Shown: positions 1 to 7,118 of the stretch, one piece after another
Numbering within the stretch: the first letter of the stretch is position 1
Layout of the letters: each line of letters opens with the position of its first letter
Assembly: GCA_964400155.1 (NCBI GenBank)
Contig: CAYNSQ010000008.1
Coordinates: 1 to 24,231, forward strand
Direction of reading: 5' to 3'
Source of the DNA: JAYTJL01 sp964400155
Lineage (GTDB): Bacteria; Patescibacteriota; Saccharimonadia; Saccharimonadales; UBA10212
Length of the DNA stretch: 24,231 bases
Notes under the pieces: generated by a model
Database searches by the model: none
What the model was told of the DNA's origin: nothing
What the model saw: only the letters and a program-made list of their open reading frames with translations
Made by a program: the position numbers and the translations under genes

Positions 1-66
1 ACAATCACCACTAACAGAACAATTATTGGAGCGTTACTTGGAAGTTCTGGAAAAGTTGCCATGTAG
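1..66 (+). CDS. C-terminal end of an unidentified protein (partial)
   Basis: Frame 1 is open from the window edge and ends at TAG 64-66, giving 21 residues that finish GSSGKVAM. It converges on the heliorhodopsin gene, whose stop lies 5 bp further on. The fragment is too short to name a family. It is reported because the open frame, the sensible composition and the tight convergent spacing fit the end of a real gene. It could be a chance open frame. Confidence 0.45.
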   Translation, partial: TITTNRTIIGALLGSSGKVAM

Positions 67-71
67 TATTA

Positions 72-905
72 TTAAGGCCTTAGCGCACCAAAGAAAATTT
101 GCCATGCAAGGGCTGATTTGGCAACCAAGGACAGGATGATATACATCCTTTCCCCATATAGATAATTTTTCCACTTACCAACCTGCTTGTACTGTAAATA
201 CATATTCAAAGCAAAACAGCTAAAGAACACAAAGATGCTTCCGTAGATAAAGTAAACAAACGTGGGCACGCCGCTACCATAAAAGATTGCGCCCAACATA
301 TAGATGACAATTATTGACCAAGCAGCTACTTCTGCCAATACACCAATATTAAAACTTAACCAATTTGTCTTCTTTGTTGTTTGGTTATGCACTTCCATCA
401 TCAGCCCCATAAGGTTCATTATGGCTGTTATTGCAAATATCATTACTAGCGATGATATATCTGATACTCCGCTTAATAGGGCTATCCCAACCATCATCGT
501 ACTAGCAGAAAAAGCATATTCTATCCAACGAAACTTATTAATACCTCTTTTTAGTCCGGCTTCGTACTTTTTGCGATATTCATTTGCAACCAAATAGTGA
601 GCTATGGCACTCATTAAGAAGAATGCTGCGACCAGATATGCCAGTTTTACGTCAAACAGAAAATGAGTGGCTGTTGAGAGTACTGGCTGACCACTGGATG
701 CCGTGGCAATCGAATCAAGTGATAAATAGTTGGTTGTAACCGGGAACAATCCATTTGCAGCACCGCTTAGTGCTACAACTAGAACAGCTTGAATAGCGTG
801 AAGACTGGCAGCAACTAAGTTAATGGTACGTAAATCTTTGTAAGTTATTTTTTCTTTTCTAAACAAACCTACAAAATTACTAACTCTCTCCATTGATACG
901 ATCAT
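72..905 (-). CDS. Heliorhodopsin (retinal-binding seven-TM protein)
   Basis: Seven hydrophobic segments over 277 residues, with heliorhodopsin hallmarks: a TM1 histidine in NLVAASLHAIQ (H36), a second histidine in SAIAHYL (H103), the counterion glutamate in RWIEYAFSAS (E129), and the retinal Schiff-base lysine in the last helix, SLVAKSALAWQ (K263). The spacing from E129 to K263 and the short C-terminal tail match the family. Heliorhodopsins sit in the membrane with the N-terminus inside, inverted relative to type-1 rhodopsins, have slow photocycles and are not known as strong pumps; a sensory or regulatory role is usually proposed. No retinal-synthesis gene is visible here, so retinal may come from elsewhere in the genome or from a host. 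A -10-like TATGAT lies 7 nt before the second ATG (residue 5), so translation may start there on a leaderless mRNA, giving 273 residues. The family call is firm; what it senses is unknown. Confidence 0.95.
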   Translation of the reverse strand: MIVSMERVSNFVGLFRKEKITYKDLRTINLVAASLHAIQAVLVVALSGAANGLFPVTTNYLSLDSIATASSGQPVLSTATHFLFDVKLAYLVAAFFLMSAIAHYLVANEYRKKYEAGLKRGINKFRWIEYAFSASTMMVGIALLSGVSDISSLVMIFAITAIMNLMGLMMEVHNQTTKKTNWLSFNIGVLAEVAAWSIIVIYMLGAIFYGSGVPTFVYFIYGSIFVFFSCFALNMYLQYKQVGKWKNYLYGERMYIILSLVAKSALAWQIFFGALRP

Positions 906-924
906 AGCATAAAGATCAGCTGAA

Positions 925-1020
925 TATAATGCTCAATGTTCAAGTGTCAATTGTCAATGAATGCAGCAATTATTTAATAGTTCAAATGCATTAATGACAT
1001 TGAGTATTCAATGAGGATTG
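925..1020. repeat. Intergenic repeat-rich spacer of CAATGA/CATTGA words
   Basis: The gap between the heliorhodopsin and metallopeptidase genes is built from recurring short words (GTCAATTGTCAATGAAT, CATTGAG, TTCAATGAG). It shares an 11-mer with the spacer at 11060-11200: AATGCTCAATG at 928-938 is the reverse complement of 11152-11162. No ORF is seen. It looks like an AT-rich dispersed spacer repeat rather than a mobile element. Confidence 0.5.
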
Positions 1021-1046
1021 TCCCCGTTGAACTCGTTGCAATTGTA

Positions 1047-1424
1047 TTAGTGTCTTCCATCCAATTCATGGATGCGCTTGTGATCTAGGCCAAAGTAGTG
1101 GGCGACTTCGTGCCAGATGGTATGTCGGACTTGTTCTTTGACTTCTTCAGCTGAATTAGAAAATTGCAATATAGGTAATTTAAATATTGTGATTTTATCT
1201 GGTAGAAGTTTTGTACGACCTCCGCGTAATGGCAGTGGTACGCCTTCGTAAAGTCCAAACAGAGTTTGGTTACAGGCTAGTTTTAATTCTTTTCTTTGTT
1301 GCTGTGTTGGCTGGTCTTCTACTAAAAATGCAACGTTTTCTAAGCGGTCTTTATATTCTTTAGGTACGGCGGCAATACCGTCTTCCATAAATTCATCAAA
1401 TTGGGTGTCTGAGATTTCAATCAT
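1047..1424 (-). CDS. Small zincin-like metallopeptidase family protein
   Basis: A 125-residue protein with HTIWHEVAHYFGLDH near the C-terminus. H105-E106-xx-H109 and H115 form an HExxHxxGxxH zinc site, so the predicted activity is zinc-dependent peptide hydrolysis. Length and motif position fit the small bacterial 'metallopeptidase family' (Zincin_1, DUF1025-like), whose members are single-domain and cytosolic; no signal peptide or TM segment is seen. A TATAAT -10 element (1434-1439, minus strand) ends only 9 nt before the ATG, leaving almost no leader and no Shine-Dalgarno sequence. It appears monocistronic, between the GC-rich orphan's terminator and heliorhodopsin. The substrate is unknown. 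Confidence 0.85.
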   Translation of the reverse strand: MIEISDTQFDEFMEDGIAAVPKEYKDRLENVAFLVEDQPTQQQRKELKLACNQTLFGLYEGVPLPLRGGRTKLLPDKITIFKLPILQFSNSAEEVKEQVRHTIWHEVAHYFGLDHKRIHELDGRH

Positions 1425-1457
1425 TGAAGTCTAATTATAATACATAGTTATGAAGAA

Positions 1458-1483
1458 GGGGCTGACGAGAATTCGCCAGCCCC
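1458..1483 (-). terminator. GC-rich hairpin, likely terminator of the 1502-1966 gene
   Basis: GGGGCTG at 1458-1464 pairs with CAGCCCC at 1477-1483, and an inner CGA/TCG continues the stem past one A/C mismatch around a 4-nt loop. It starts 18 nt beyond the orphan gene's stop on the minus strand. The 3' tract on that strand is TTCTTC, so the U-run is weak. Confidence 0.6.
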
Positions 1484-1501
1484 AGATTGCTTGATCACCC
1501 C

Positions 1502-1966
1502 CTAAAGTTGTGGTTGATAGACGAGTTTGATACTCGCCCACTGTTGGGTCTTTGATGTTCGCATTCGTAACTTGGCGGTGACCTCACAGGCCACAGCCCT
1601 CATCATCAACCCATGTGCTTCCTTGTGATTGGCGACGTCGATAACAAAGGCGTACTCTGACCTGACGCGGGCGCGCATCACCTTCTTGCCATCTTCACGG
1701 CAGTCCAACGTGACCGTTAGGTCTGCTGGTCGTGCCAGCAAGTTCTTGCTGTCCTGGTCATTGGTGATGCGAACCCACTTGGGTCCCGGCATCACGTAAC
1801 AGCTGACCTGTGTCCAGCCGTCGCCGCGTGACGTCTGGCAGTTGTTGTTCGACGCTGCCTTGGCATTGGCTATGATCGAACCTGCGATCAGAATGCAAAC
1901 GCAGATGATCACTGCCTTTGTCTTGTTGGACAAATTCTTCACTCTCCCTGGGGGTTGGGTTTTCAA
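1502..1966 (-). CDS. Secreted protein of unknown function with two predicted disulfides
   Basis: No family recognised. Residues 10-17 are basic (KNLSNKTK), 18-33 form a hydrophobic core (AVIICVCILIAGSIIA), and AKA-AS around 35-39 is a good signal-peptidase I site, so the product is probably exported. The mature part, about 115 residues, has four cysteines (43, 56, 89, 127), enough for two disulfides, and reads as beta-rich (ADLTVTLDC, YAFVIDV, SIKLVYQP). The coordinate start is a TTG; a GTG at 1942 (eight codons later) gives a more typical signal peptide, but its GGGAG lies only 1 nt away. Codon use is clearly more GC-rich than in the neighbours. It has its own promoter (2005-2033) and terminator (1458-1483), suggesting acquisition as a unit. 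Confidence 0.65.
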   Translation of the reverse strand: MKTQPPGRVKNLSNKTKAVIICVCILIAGSIIANAKAASNNNCQTSRGDGWTQVSCYVMPGPKWVRITNDQDSKNLLARPADLTVTLDCREDGKKVMRARVRSEYAFVIDVANHKEAHGLMMRAVACEVTAKLRMRTSKTQQWASIKLVYQPQL

Positions 1967-2004
1967 GCATTCGAGAGGTGTATCTTGCTGACCTCCAATC
2001 TATT

Positions 2005-2033
2005 ATTATATCATAATATTTATTTATTTTCAA
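2005..2033 (-). promoter_or_regulatory. Promoter of the 1502-1966 gene
   Basis: On the minus strand TTGAAA (2028-2033) and TATAAT (2005-2010) are separated by exactly 17 bp. It sits just after the stop of the upstream gene (2044). The predicted leader can fold GAGGT against ACCTC, occluding a GGAGG before the gene. Confidence 0.7.
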
Positions 2034-2043
2034 TATTGAACGA

Positions 2044-3144
2044 TTAGAATGATGCGTAATAACTTTTAACAGTCTCATTGCATACCGTTGACAAGTCAGG
2101 GGGTAGACTGGCACACAAGCGACTGGCTTGGACGTCAGAATGATAATAAGAGACAAAGTCTTTAGCTGCACCAATTATGCAGTTGCTTTGAGCAACATAA
2201 TCACTCCCCAGTAAACACGTCGTGCTTGTCTTACCCACATTACTTACACTTTGTCCCGAAGCATCTCGTCCCAGACTTTGGTAGCAAATAGGCTGGTACT
2301 CAGCCGGTGCTTGCGCACAGAGTCCAAAGACTTTGTTAAAGTCATAATTGACAATTGGCAGTACATAGCTCGTCTGCATTAAATAGCATTGTTGCTTGTA
2401 TTTAGTTTCGACTGCGGTACATGGATACATTGGTTCGGACTGCTTTAAATATTCATAACCTTCTGCTTCTCCAGCATCCGGTCCTTGTACATTCATTATA
2501 TTTTGCATGAAGACACCTCCCCAGCAAGAAGATCTTTCCCACTCGTCAATGATGTTATCGCAAGCCTTTAGCGCATCAAAAAATTTGTTTTCAGTAACAA
2601 ACATAAAACCATGACCAAGTCCATGCACACAGTTATAATGAGCAAATGAATACTTTTCTTTTGTAGAAAACACCGAACAAATAGTATTGGCGTTTTTTAG
2701 TGTGTAGTCATAGCCTTTTTCATTTGTTAACTCTTCAATAGCCCCGTGGTAGTACCCACTCCAACAAAACTGGTCACCATGGGCAAATGTATCAGCAATA
2801 TTGTCGTAACGGGCATAGGCTGCCCGACCAATTACATGTGTCAACTGATGGCATTGGCTCTTCACAAAAGAACTTGAATTATAGCGCTTTTTGACTAATG
2901 CAAAGGCTGCTTCGGGATCTTGCTGATTAGTTATCTGAGTAAGTTGATTTTTATAACAAGTAAAGTTTGGCTGATCTTTGCTTTCACAGCTCGTAGTAGC
3001 AACTTGCTCTGCTTTTGGCTTTTCTTTTTTTTCCGTATTAAGAGCTGTAAACAAATAGCCACAAGCTAAAAAGAGGGTAAATCCAACCAATATTACAGGA
3101 AGCCACTTACTTTCGCCTACATCAAATTTACCCTTCGAATACAT
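2044..3144 (-). CDS. Membrane-anchored extracellular protein with Cys-paired helical repeats
   Basis: No family named with certainty. A short cytoplasmic N-terminus is followed by one TM helix (about residues 15-36) and a large outer domain with 16 cysteines. Most cysteines come in pairs 9-11 residues apart: 54/64, 196/208, 243/254, 277/288, 311/323 and 345/356, each second Cys opening a helix-like stretch (CWGGVFMQN, CYLMQTSYV, CYQSLGRDA). This indicates tandem disulfide-stapled helical repeats. Conserved-looking histidine motifs, HQLTH (100-104), YHGAIEE and CVHGLGHGF (173-181), could bind metal. ATG at 3144 is preferred; one codon upstream is a TTG. It lies 39 bp after the ABC-2 permease on the same strand and may be co-transcribed. 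A surface binding or redox-stable scaffold role is inference. Confidence 0.75.
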   Translation of the reverse strand: MYSKGKFDVGESKWLPVILVGFTLFLACGYLFTALNTEKKEKPKAEQVATTSCESKDQPNFTCYKNQLTQITNQQDPEAAFALVKKRYNSSSFVKSQCHQLTHVIGRAAYARYDNIADTFAHGDQFCWSGYYHGAIEELTNEKGYDYTLKNANTICSVFSTKEKYSFAHYNCVHGLGHGFMFVTENKFFDALKACDNIIDEWERSSCWGGVFMQNIMNVQGPDAGEAEGYEYLKQSEPMYPCTAVETKYKQQCYLMQTSYVLPIVNYDFNKVFGLCAQAPAEYQPICYQSLGRDASGQSVSNVGKTSTTCLLGSDYVAQSNCIIGAAKDFVSYYHSDVQASRLCASLPPDLSTVCNETVKSYYASF

Positions 3145-3183
3145 CAATCTGATAAAGAACTTCCTTTTAAATAGTTTATTTGT

Positions 3184-3984
3184 CTAACCATTGAGGTCAC
3201 GTTGCCTAAATACAATATAAGAACCAACAATAAATACTGCAATGATAAGAGTAAATACAGCAGCTACTCGCCAGCAATACCAGCCACTCAGTACCGCCGT
3301 TGGGTTGTAATAATGATATGGCAATAGTTTTGACGGCCAGCTCAACCAGCTAACATTGGTTTCTAAAGAAGCAATTACATAGCTGCCTAACCCGAGTAGT
3401 GATGCCAGTCCAATACTTGCTCCTCTACCAAAACGACCCATGGCTGCACAGAAGAATGCAAAAGAACCAAACAAACAAGCCAGTAAAGTTGTCATTAGGG
3501 CTACAAATGCAATTTGCGGTATTGCAACACTAAGATCAACTGCTTTTACCCAAATCATTACAGATAACAAAGCAACGGTTGAAACAGTCAAAATTATAAC
3601 AGCCGCACTGGCTAATTTGGCCACTAACAGTTTCCCCCGAGAGATTGGTCTAGATAGAATTAACTCCAAAGTGTTATCTGACTCTTCCCTGGCAATCAGC
3701 GAACTGCCCAGACCAATCGCCAGGACACTTAGCATTAGTGGTAAAAGCAGATAGTACAGCCTAGAGCTTAAATAGCCTATGGGCGAGAATAAATCCACTG
3801 ATGCACCAAATAATGATTTTAGAGCTGGTGGCAAATTGCGCATGACTTCATTTAGTTCGTCAGCTTGAGAGTGAATAGAAGGATACACGCTAAGTTCCAA
3901 ACTGACAAAAGCTACCAACCCAATACTCCACCAAAAGACTGACCACCGCCGTTGCCAAAGTGTCCACTTAATAATTGCCTTCAT
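3184..3984 (-). CDS. ABC-2 type transporter permease
   Basis: A 266-residue polytopic protein with about six membrane segments. The first loop carries the family-like MRNLPPALKSLFG stretch, followed by YLSSRLYYLLLPLML and the cytoplasmic EESDNTLELILSRPISR-GKLLVAKL coupling segment typical of ABC-2 permeases (Pfam ABC2_membrane_2 type). Its ATG overlaps the stop of the ATPase gene by one base (TAATG at 3984), so the two are translationally coupled and presumably form one exporter. Substrate cannot be read from the sequence; relatives move drugs, lipids or small peptides outward. Confidence 0.88.
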   Translation of the reverse strand: MKAIIKWTLWQRRWSVFWWSIGLVAFVSLELSVYPSIHSQADELNEVMRNLPPALKSLFGASVDLFSPIGYLSSRLYYLLLPLMLSVLAIGLGSSLIAREESDNTLELILSRPISRGKLLVAKLASAAVIILTVSTVALLSVMIWVKAVDLSVAIPQIAFVALMTTLLACLFGSFAFFCAAMGRFGRGASIGLASLLGLGSYVIASLETNVSWLSWPSKLLPYHYYNPTAVLSGWYCWRVAAVFTLIIAVFIVGSYIVFRQRDLNG

Positions 3985-4895
3985 TACTTGCCGCCTCTAT
4001 AAAAACTCATAAATTCATCCTCTAGGCTGACATCCCTTCTATCAATACTGTGTACCTCTGCTTTGGCAAGAACTGAAAGCAACTGCTTTAAATCACCCTT
4101 AACTTGAATCGTTACATGATGAGAAGTGTTAGCTTTGATTCTTATGCCTTTAATCCTTCTTAAATTGGCAATAGGAACAGTATCGGCAAATGCAACGTCG
4201 TATATTTGAGTGGTATTTTTAGCAAAATCAGAAATTGTTTGTTCTGCTATTAATTTACCACCCCTGATAAAACCTACTCTGTCGCAGATCTTTTGGACTT
4301 CACCTAAGTTGTGACTACTGAAGAAGATTGTGGCACCACGCTTTTTGCTGACCCTGACTAGTTCGAAAAAAGCCTCCTGCATCAGCGGGTCTAGTCCGGA
4401 AGTTGGTTCGTCTAAGATAAAAATGTCCGGTTCGGCAGCAAAAGCCTGCAAGATACCGATTTTTTGACGATTGCCTTTACTAAGGCTACCGATTTTTACA
4501 TCCAAATCAGCCTGGAACATTTTGGTTAGTTTAACTAAAAAGTTCTTATTTTTGGGTTTTTGCAAAGCCAGCATGTAGTCTAAAAACTGTCGTCCTGTCA
4601 TTTTTGGATACATTTGCACTTCACCACTTAAATATCCTAGGCTTTTCTTAACAGCAACCGAATCACTAACCACATTCAACCCTTGTATTTGAGCATGGCC
4701 CTCGCTCGGTTGAATAAAGTTCATTAGCAGTTTAATGGTGGTGGACTTACCCGCCCCATTTGGACCTAAAAAGCCATATACTTCGCCACTTTCAATAGTT
4801 AAATTAAGGTCTTTAACGGCAAAATTTTCAGCACCCTGATATTGTTTGCCAAGTCCAAAGGTTTCTATAGCCGGCTTTAACTCATTCATAACCAT
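3984..4895 (-). CDS. ABC transporter ATP-binding protein
   Basis: 303 residues. Walker A GPNGAGKST is at 44-52, the signature LSKGNRQ at 137-143, Walker B FILDEP at 158-163, followed by the D-loop SGLDP, and the H-loop histidine at 194. The C-terminal ~90 residues form the extra domain seen in CcmA/NatA-like exporter ATPases. It hydrolyses ATP to drive the permease encoded next. A TATAAT (4900-4905) lies 4 nt before the first ATG and 10 nt before the third codon, ATG 4889, which makes ATG 4889 the more likely start on a near-leaderless transcript. A perfect palindrome (4927-4952) lies just upstream of the predicted -35 and could be an operator. Confidence 0.92.
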   Translation of the reverse strand: MVMNELKPAIETFGLGKQYQGAENFAVKDLNLTIESGEVYGFLGPNGAGKSTTIKLLMNFIQPSEGHAQIQGLNVVSDSVAVKKSLGYLSGEVQMYPKMTGRQFLDYMLALQKPKNKNFLVKLTKMFQADLDVKIGSLSKGNRQKIGILQAFAAEPDIFILDEPTSGLDPLMQEAFFELVRVSKKRGATIFFSSHNLGEVQKICDRVGFIRGGKLIAEQTISDFAKNTTQIYDVAFADTVPIANLRRIKGIRIKANTSHHVTIQVKGDLKQLLSVLAKAEVHSIDRRDVSLEDEFMSFYRGGK

Positions 4896-4899
4896 TGTA

Positions 4900-4927
4900 A
4901 TTATACTCTTAAAACTTTGCTGGTAAA
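4900..4927 (-). promoter_or_regulatory. Predicted promoter of the ABC exporter operon
   Basis: Minus-strand TTTACC (4922-4927) and TATAAT (4900-4905) are spaced 16 bp apart. The -10 is perfect and the -35 matches four of six consensus bases. The transcript would begin within or next to the start codon region. Confidence 0.55.
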
Positions 4928-4952
4928 TAATACTTGACTAGTCAAGTATTAT
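4927..4952. promoter_or_regulatory. 26-bp perfect palindrome between lysS and the ABC operon
   Basis: Each half reads ATAATACTTGACT, and the centre CTAG is itself symmetric. It touches the lysS stop codon on one side and the predicted -35 of the ABC operon on the other. It could be a dimeric repressor operator (TetR/MarR/GntR-like sites are palindromes of this size) or the stem of a lysS terminator. There is little U-run afterwards (TATTATTTACC), which favours the operator reading. Confidence 0.55.
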
Positions 4953-6475
4953 CATTTTTCGAGGTTTAGCCGGCTGATTAGCCAGTCGCGTGGAAGTATA
5001 GATAGAAACCACCCTGCTCTCGGTCCAGAGTCTTTGCCTATGAGTACTCGATACAATACTTGAAACAGCTGTTTTGGCTGAAGCCCGTGGGACTCTTTAA
5101 ATTCGTATATAGCTTTATGAAACCATTCGCCATCTGCACCATCAGGTGCTTGTGCAATTTTATGGCCAAGTGTATTTAAAAATTCCTTGTCGGCATCTGA
5201 AAATTCGTCTGGGTTCACGTCCTCACGGAGTGAGAATTTCACATCTTCTGGAGCCCATGAATTCAACCAGCTGTCTATAAATTTTAGTTCTTTTCTAACT
5301 ACTTCCCTGTTCATGGTGGCACCATGTTCTGTGCGAGCTATAATTTCAATTGTCCTATCCGCATCTTTTAACGCCGCCTGATAGCTTGCCACTAAATGAG
5401 AGAAAGGTACAGTACTAATAACAACATCCAGTCCTTGGCAGCAAAGATCTATAAGTTGTTTTTCTTCATCTGTTTTGTTTGGTTTAGCCAAAAGTTCGGC
5501 AAACTCATCTATCAGCCGGACCACACCTTCTTCTTCATTAAAAAATAGTTGTTTTTCCGGTGCATAGCGAATCACAAAATACCAAACAACTTCTGGTGGT
5601 AGTACTTGCAAGAGCTCTGCCAAATCAACCGTGTCACCGGCGCTTTTGCTCATTTTCTTAGTTTCACCGGCTCTGTTTATAAAGTTGTACGCAACAGGTA
5701 ATGGAGCTGGTGCCTTAAAAACACTGCTCATTAAAGCTGCTCCGGTGTCATAACTACCACCTTTTGTGGCATGGTCACGGCCAAAAGGTTCGACGTTTAC
5801 AGGAAGCAACCACCACCGTGCCGGCCAATCAATACGCCAGTCAAGTTTGACATCGCCATTTGCATAACCAATAGTTTGCTCATGGCCATCGCGGTCTAGG
5901 TAATTGATGGTTTTGGCAGACTTATCTAAACTGACAAATTTGCGTTTTTTTAAGTAGCCATCTTCGTTAATTTGGACTGGTGACCATTCATCACCCAGTT
6001 TGTGACCGCTGACGGTTTCTAAGACTTTTCTGACAGAGTCAATATTGTCTAGCGCTGCTTCAATTGCCGGTGCAAAAAAGCCTTCTTGGTACTTCTGGTG
6101 GCTACGCATAATTTCCATTTGCAACTGCAAGATAGTAGCAGCATTAACAAGATCATTCAAATAGTAATCAGCATAAGACCTTGCTGTATCATCTGGAGAA
6201 GGCACCAAATAAAGAGGTTTGCCTAAATACTCAGAAAAACTCTCTGGTAAACCTGCAGGTACTTTGCGTAGACCGTCAAGGTCATCCACTACATGAATAT
6301 GTCTTGTGTTGCGACCGCGTCTTCTTAACTCACGCGAGACGACTTCTGCAGTAAGAACTTCACGTAGTGTGCCAACATGGTATTTACCTGATGGTGAGAC
6401 GCCAGATGAAACAGTAATTTCTCCTTCCGGTATTCGAGAGATAACCTCGTCAACAATTTTGTTTAACCACTGCAT
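4952..6475 (-). CDS. lysS: Lysyl-tRNA synthetase, class I (archaeal type)
   Basis: 507 residues with class I signatures: GVSPSGKYHVGTLRE near the N-terminus (HIGH-like HVGT at 33-36) and KKMSKSAG with KMSKS at 274-278. Other class I LysRS features include HVVDDLDGLRKVP and VEPFGRDHATKGGSYD. It attaches lysine to tRNA-Lys in the cytosol. Most bacteria use an unrelated class II LysRS; the class I form is archaeal and found in scattered bacteria, including several CPR lineages. The gene ends in TGA and starts at an ATG 7 nt after a TAAAAT -10-like box with no Shine-Dalgarno sequence. Length is normal for the family. Confidence 0.93.
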   Translation of the reverse strand: MQWLNKIVDEVISRIPEGEITVSSGVSPSGKYHVGTLREVLTAEVVSRELRRRGRNTRHIHVVDDLDGLRKVPAGLPESFSEYLGKPLYLVPSPDDTARSYADYYLNDLVNAATILQLQMEIMRSHQKYQEGFFAPAIEAALDNIDSVRKVLETVSGHKLGDEWSPVQINEDGYLKKRKFVSLDKSAKTINYLDRDGHEQTIGYANGDVKLDWRIDWPARWWLLPVNVEPFGRDHATKGGSYDTGAALMSSVFKAPAPLPVAYNFINRAGETKKMSKSAGDTVDLAELLQVLPPEVVWYFVIRYAPEKQLFFNEEEGVVRLIDEFAELLAKPNKTDEEKQLIDLCCQGLDVVISTVPFSHLVASYQAALKDADRTIEIIARTEHGATMNREVVRKELKFIDSWLNSWAPEDVKFSLREDVNPDEFSDADKEFLNTLGHKIAQAPDGADGEWFHKAIYEFKESHGLQPKQLFQVLYRVLIGKDSGPRAGWFLSILPRDWLISRLNLEK

Positions 6476-6477
6476 AT

Positions 6478-6570
6478 ACTACATTTTACATTTACCGATT
6501 AACAATTTACCAATTGTTTTCATTTACCATTGGCTAAAATTTGCGCAAATGATACTTGGTAATTAATTCG
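6478..6570. repeat. Short degenerate GGTAAAT repeats upstream of lysS
   Basis: On the minus strand GGTAAAT occurs three times in about 45 bp, at 15-17 bp spacing, each followed by TG/AAA-rich sequence. No ORF is seen. They lie across the probable lysS promoter region; they may be simple spacer repeats of the kind seen at 8425-8508. Confidence 0.4.
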
Positions 6571-6600
6571 GGAAATGCAAATTAGTTAAATGCTACTTGT

Positions 6601-7062
6601 TTAGCTTATCTTGGAAATTTTGTAGGCTACGGTTTCTTTACCTGCTTTAATTTCAGCAGAGTCACCAACTTTCTTATTCATTAAAGCCTTGCCAATGGGT
6701 GATTCGTCGCTAATTTTTCCGCTAAGCGGATCTGCTTCCATAGTACCAACTACCTGAAACTCTTTTGTTTTACCGTCTGGACTTTTTAGACTTACTACCG
6801 AACCGAGTTTGACACTACCGTTGCCTGATGGTTTTTTAATAATCTGTAAATTTTGCAAAATATGTTCTATTTCTGATACTCGCGCTTCTAGTCTGTCTTG
6901 TTCGTCTCGGGCGGTTTGGTATTCAGCGTTTTCTGACAAATCACCAAGTTCGCGAGCTGATTTTATTCTTTCAGCTACGTGTTTTCTTTCGCCAACTAAC
7001 TCCGCTAGTTCACTTCGGAGTTCATCTGCACCTTCTTGAGTTAATCGAAACAATTTCTTCAT
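6601..7062 (-). CDS. greA: Transcription elongation factor GreA
   Basis: 153 residues, close to the usual ~158. The N-terminal half is the antiparallel coiled coil that enters the RNA polymerase secondary channel, with the conserved acidic tip in ARELGDLSENAEYQTARDEQ (around residues 38-57). The C-terminal half is the FKBP-like domain (VVGTMEADPLSGKISDESPIGKALMNKKVGD). It stimulates transcript cleavage in backtracked polymerase. It lies 56 bp downstream of proS on the same strand, with an AGAGAG purine run before the ATG. Confidence 0.96.
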   Translation of the reverse strand: MKKLFRLTQEGADELRSELAELVGERKHVAERIKSARELGDLSENAEYQTARDEQDRLEARVSEIEHILQNLQIIKKPSGNGSVKLGSVVSLKSPDGKTKEFQVVGTMEADPLSGKISDESPIGKALMNKKVGDSAEIKAGKETVAYKISKIS

Positions 7063-7118
7063 AATTCTCTCTTATGGATTCTACTTGAGTTAAGCGATTA
7101 TACCAGTTTGTGGCCTGA

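Noticed and set aside
925..1020. CRISPR-like repeats in the CAATGA spacers (also 11060-11200)
   Set aside because: Units are short, degenerate and not evenly spaced with unique spacers; no cas genes are near.
1758..2174. 138-residue minus-strand frame overlapping the secreted orphan
   Set aside because: It spans the promoter, the leader and the 3' end of the Cys-rich gene, and its residues are not protein-like; it is a shadow of 1502-1966.
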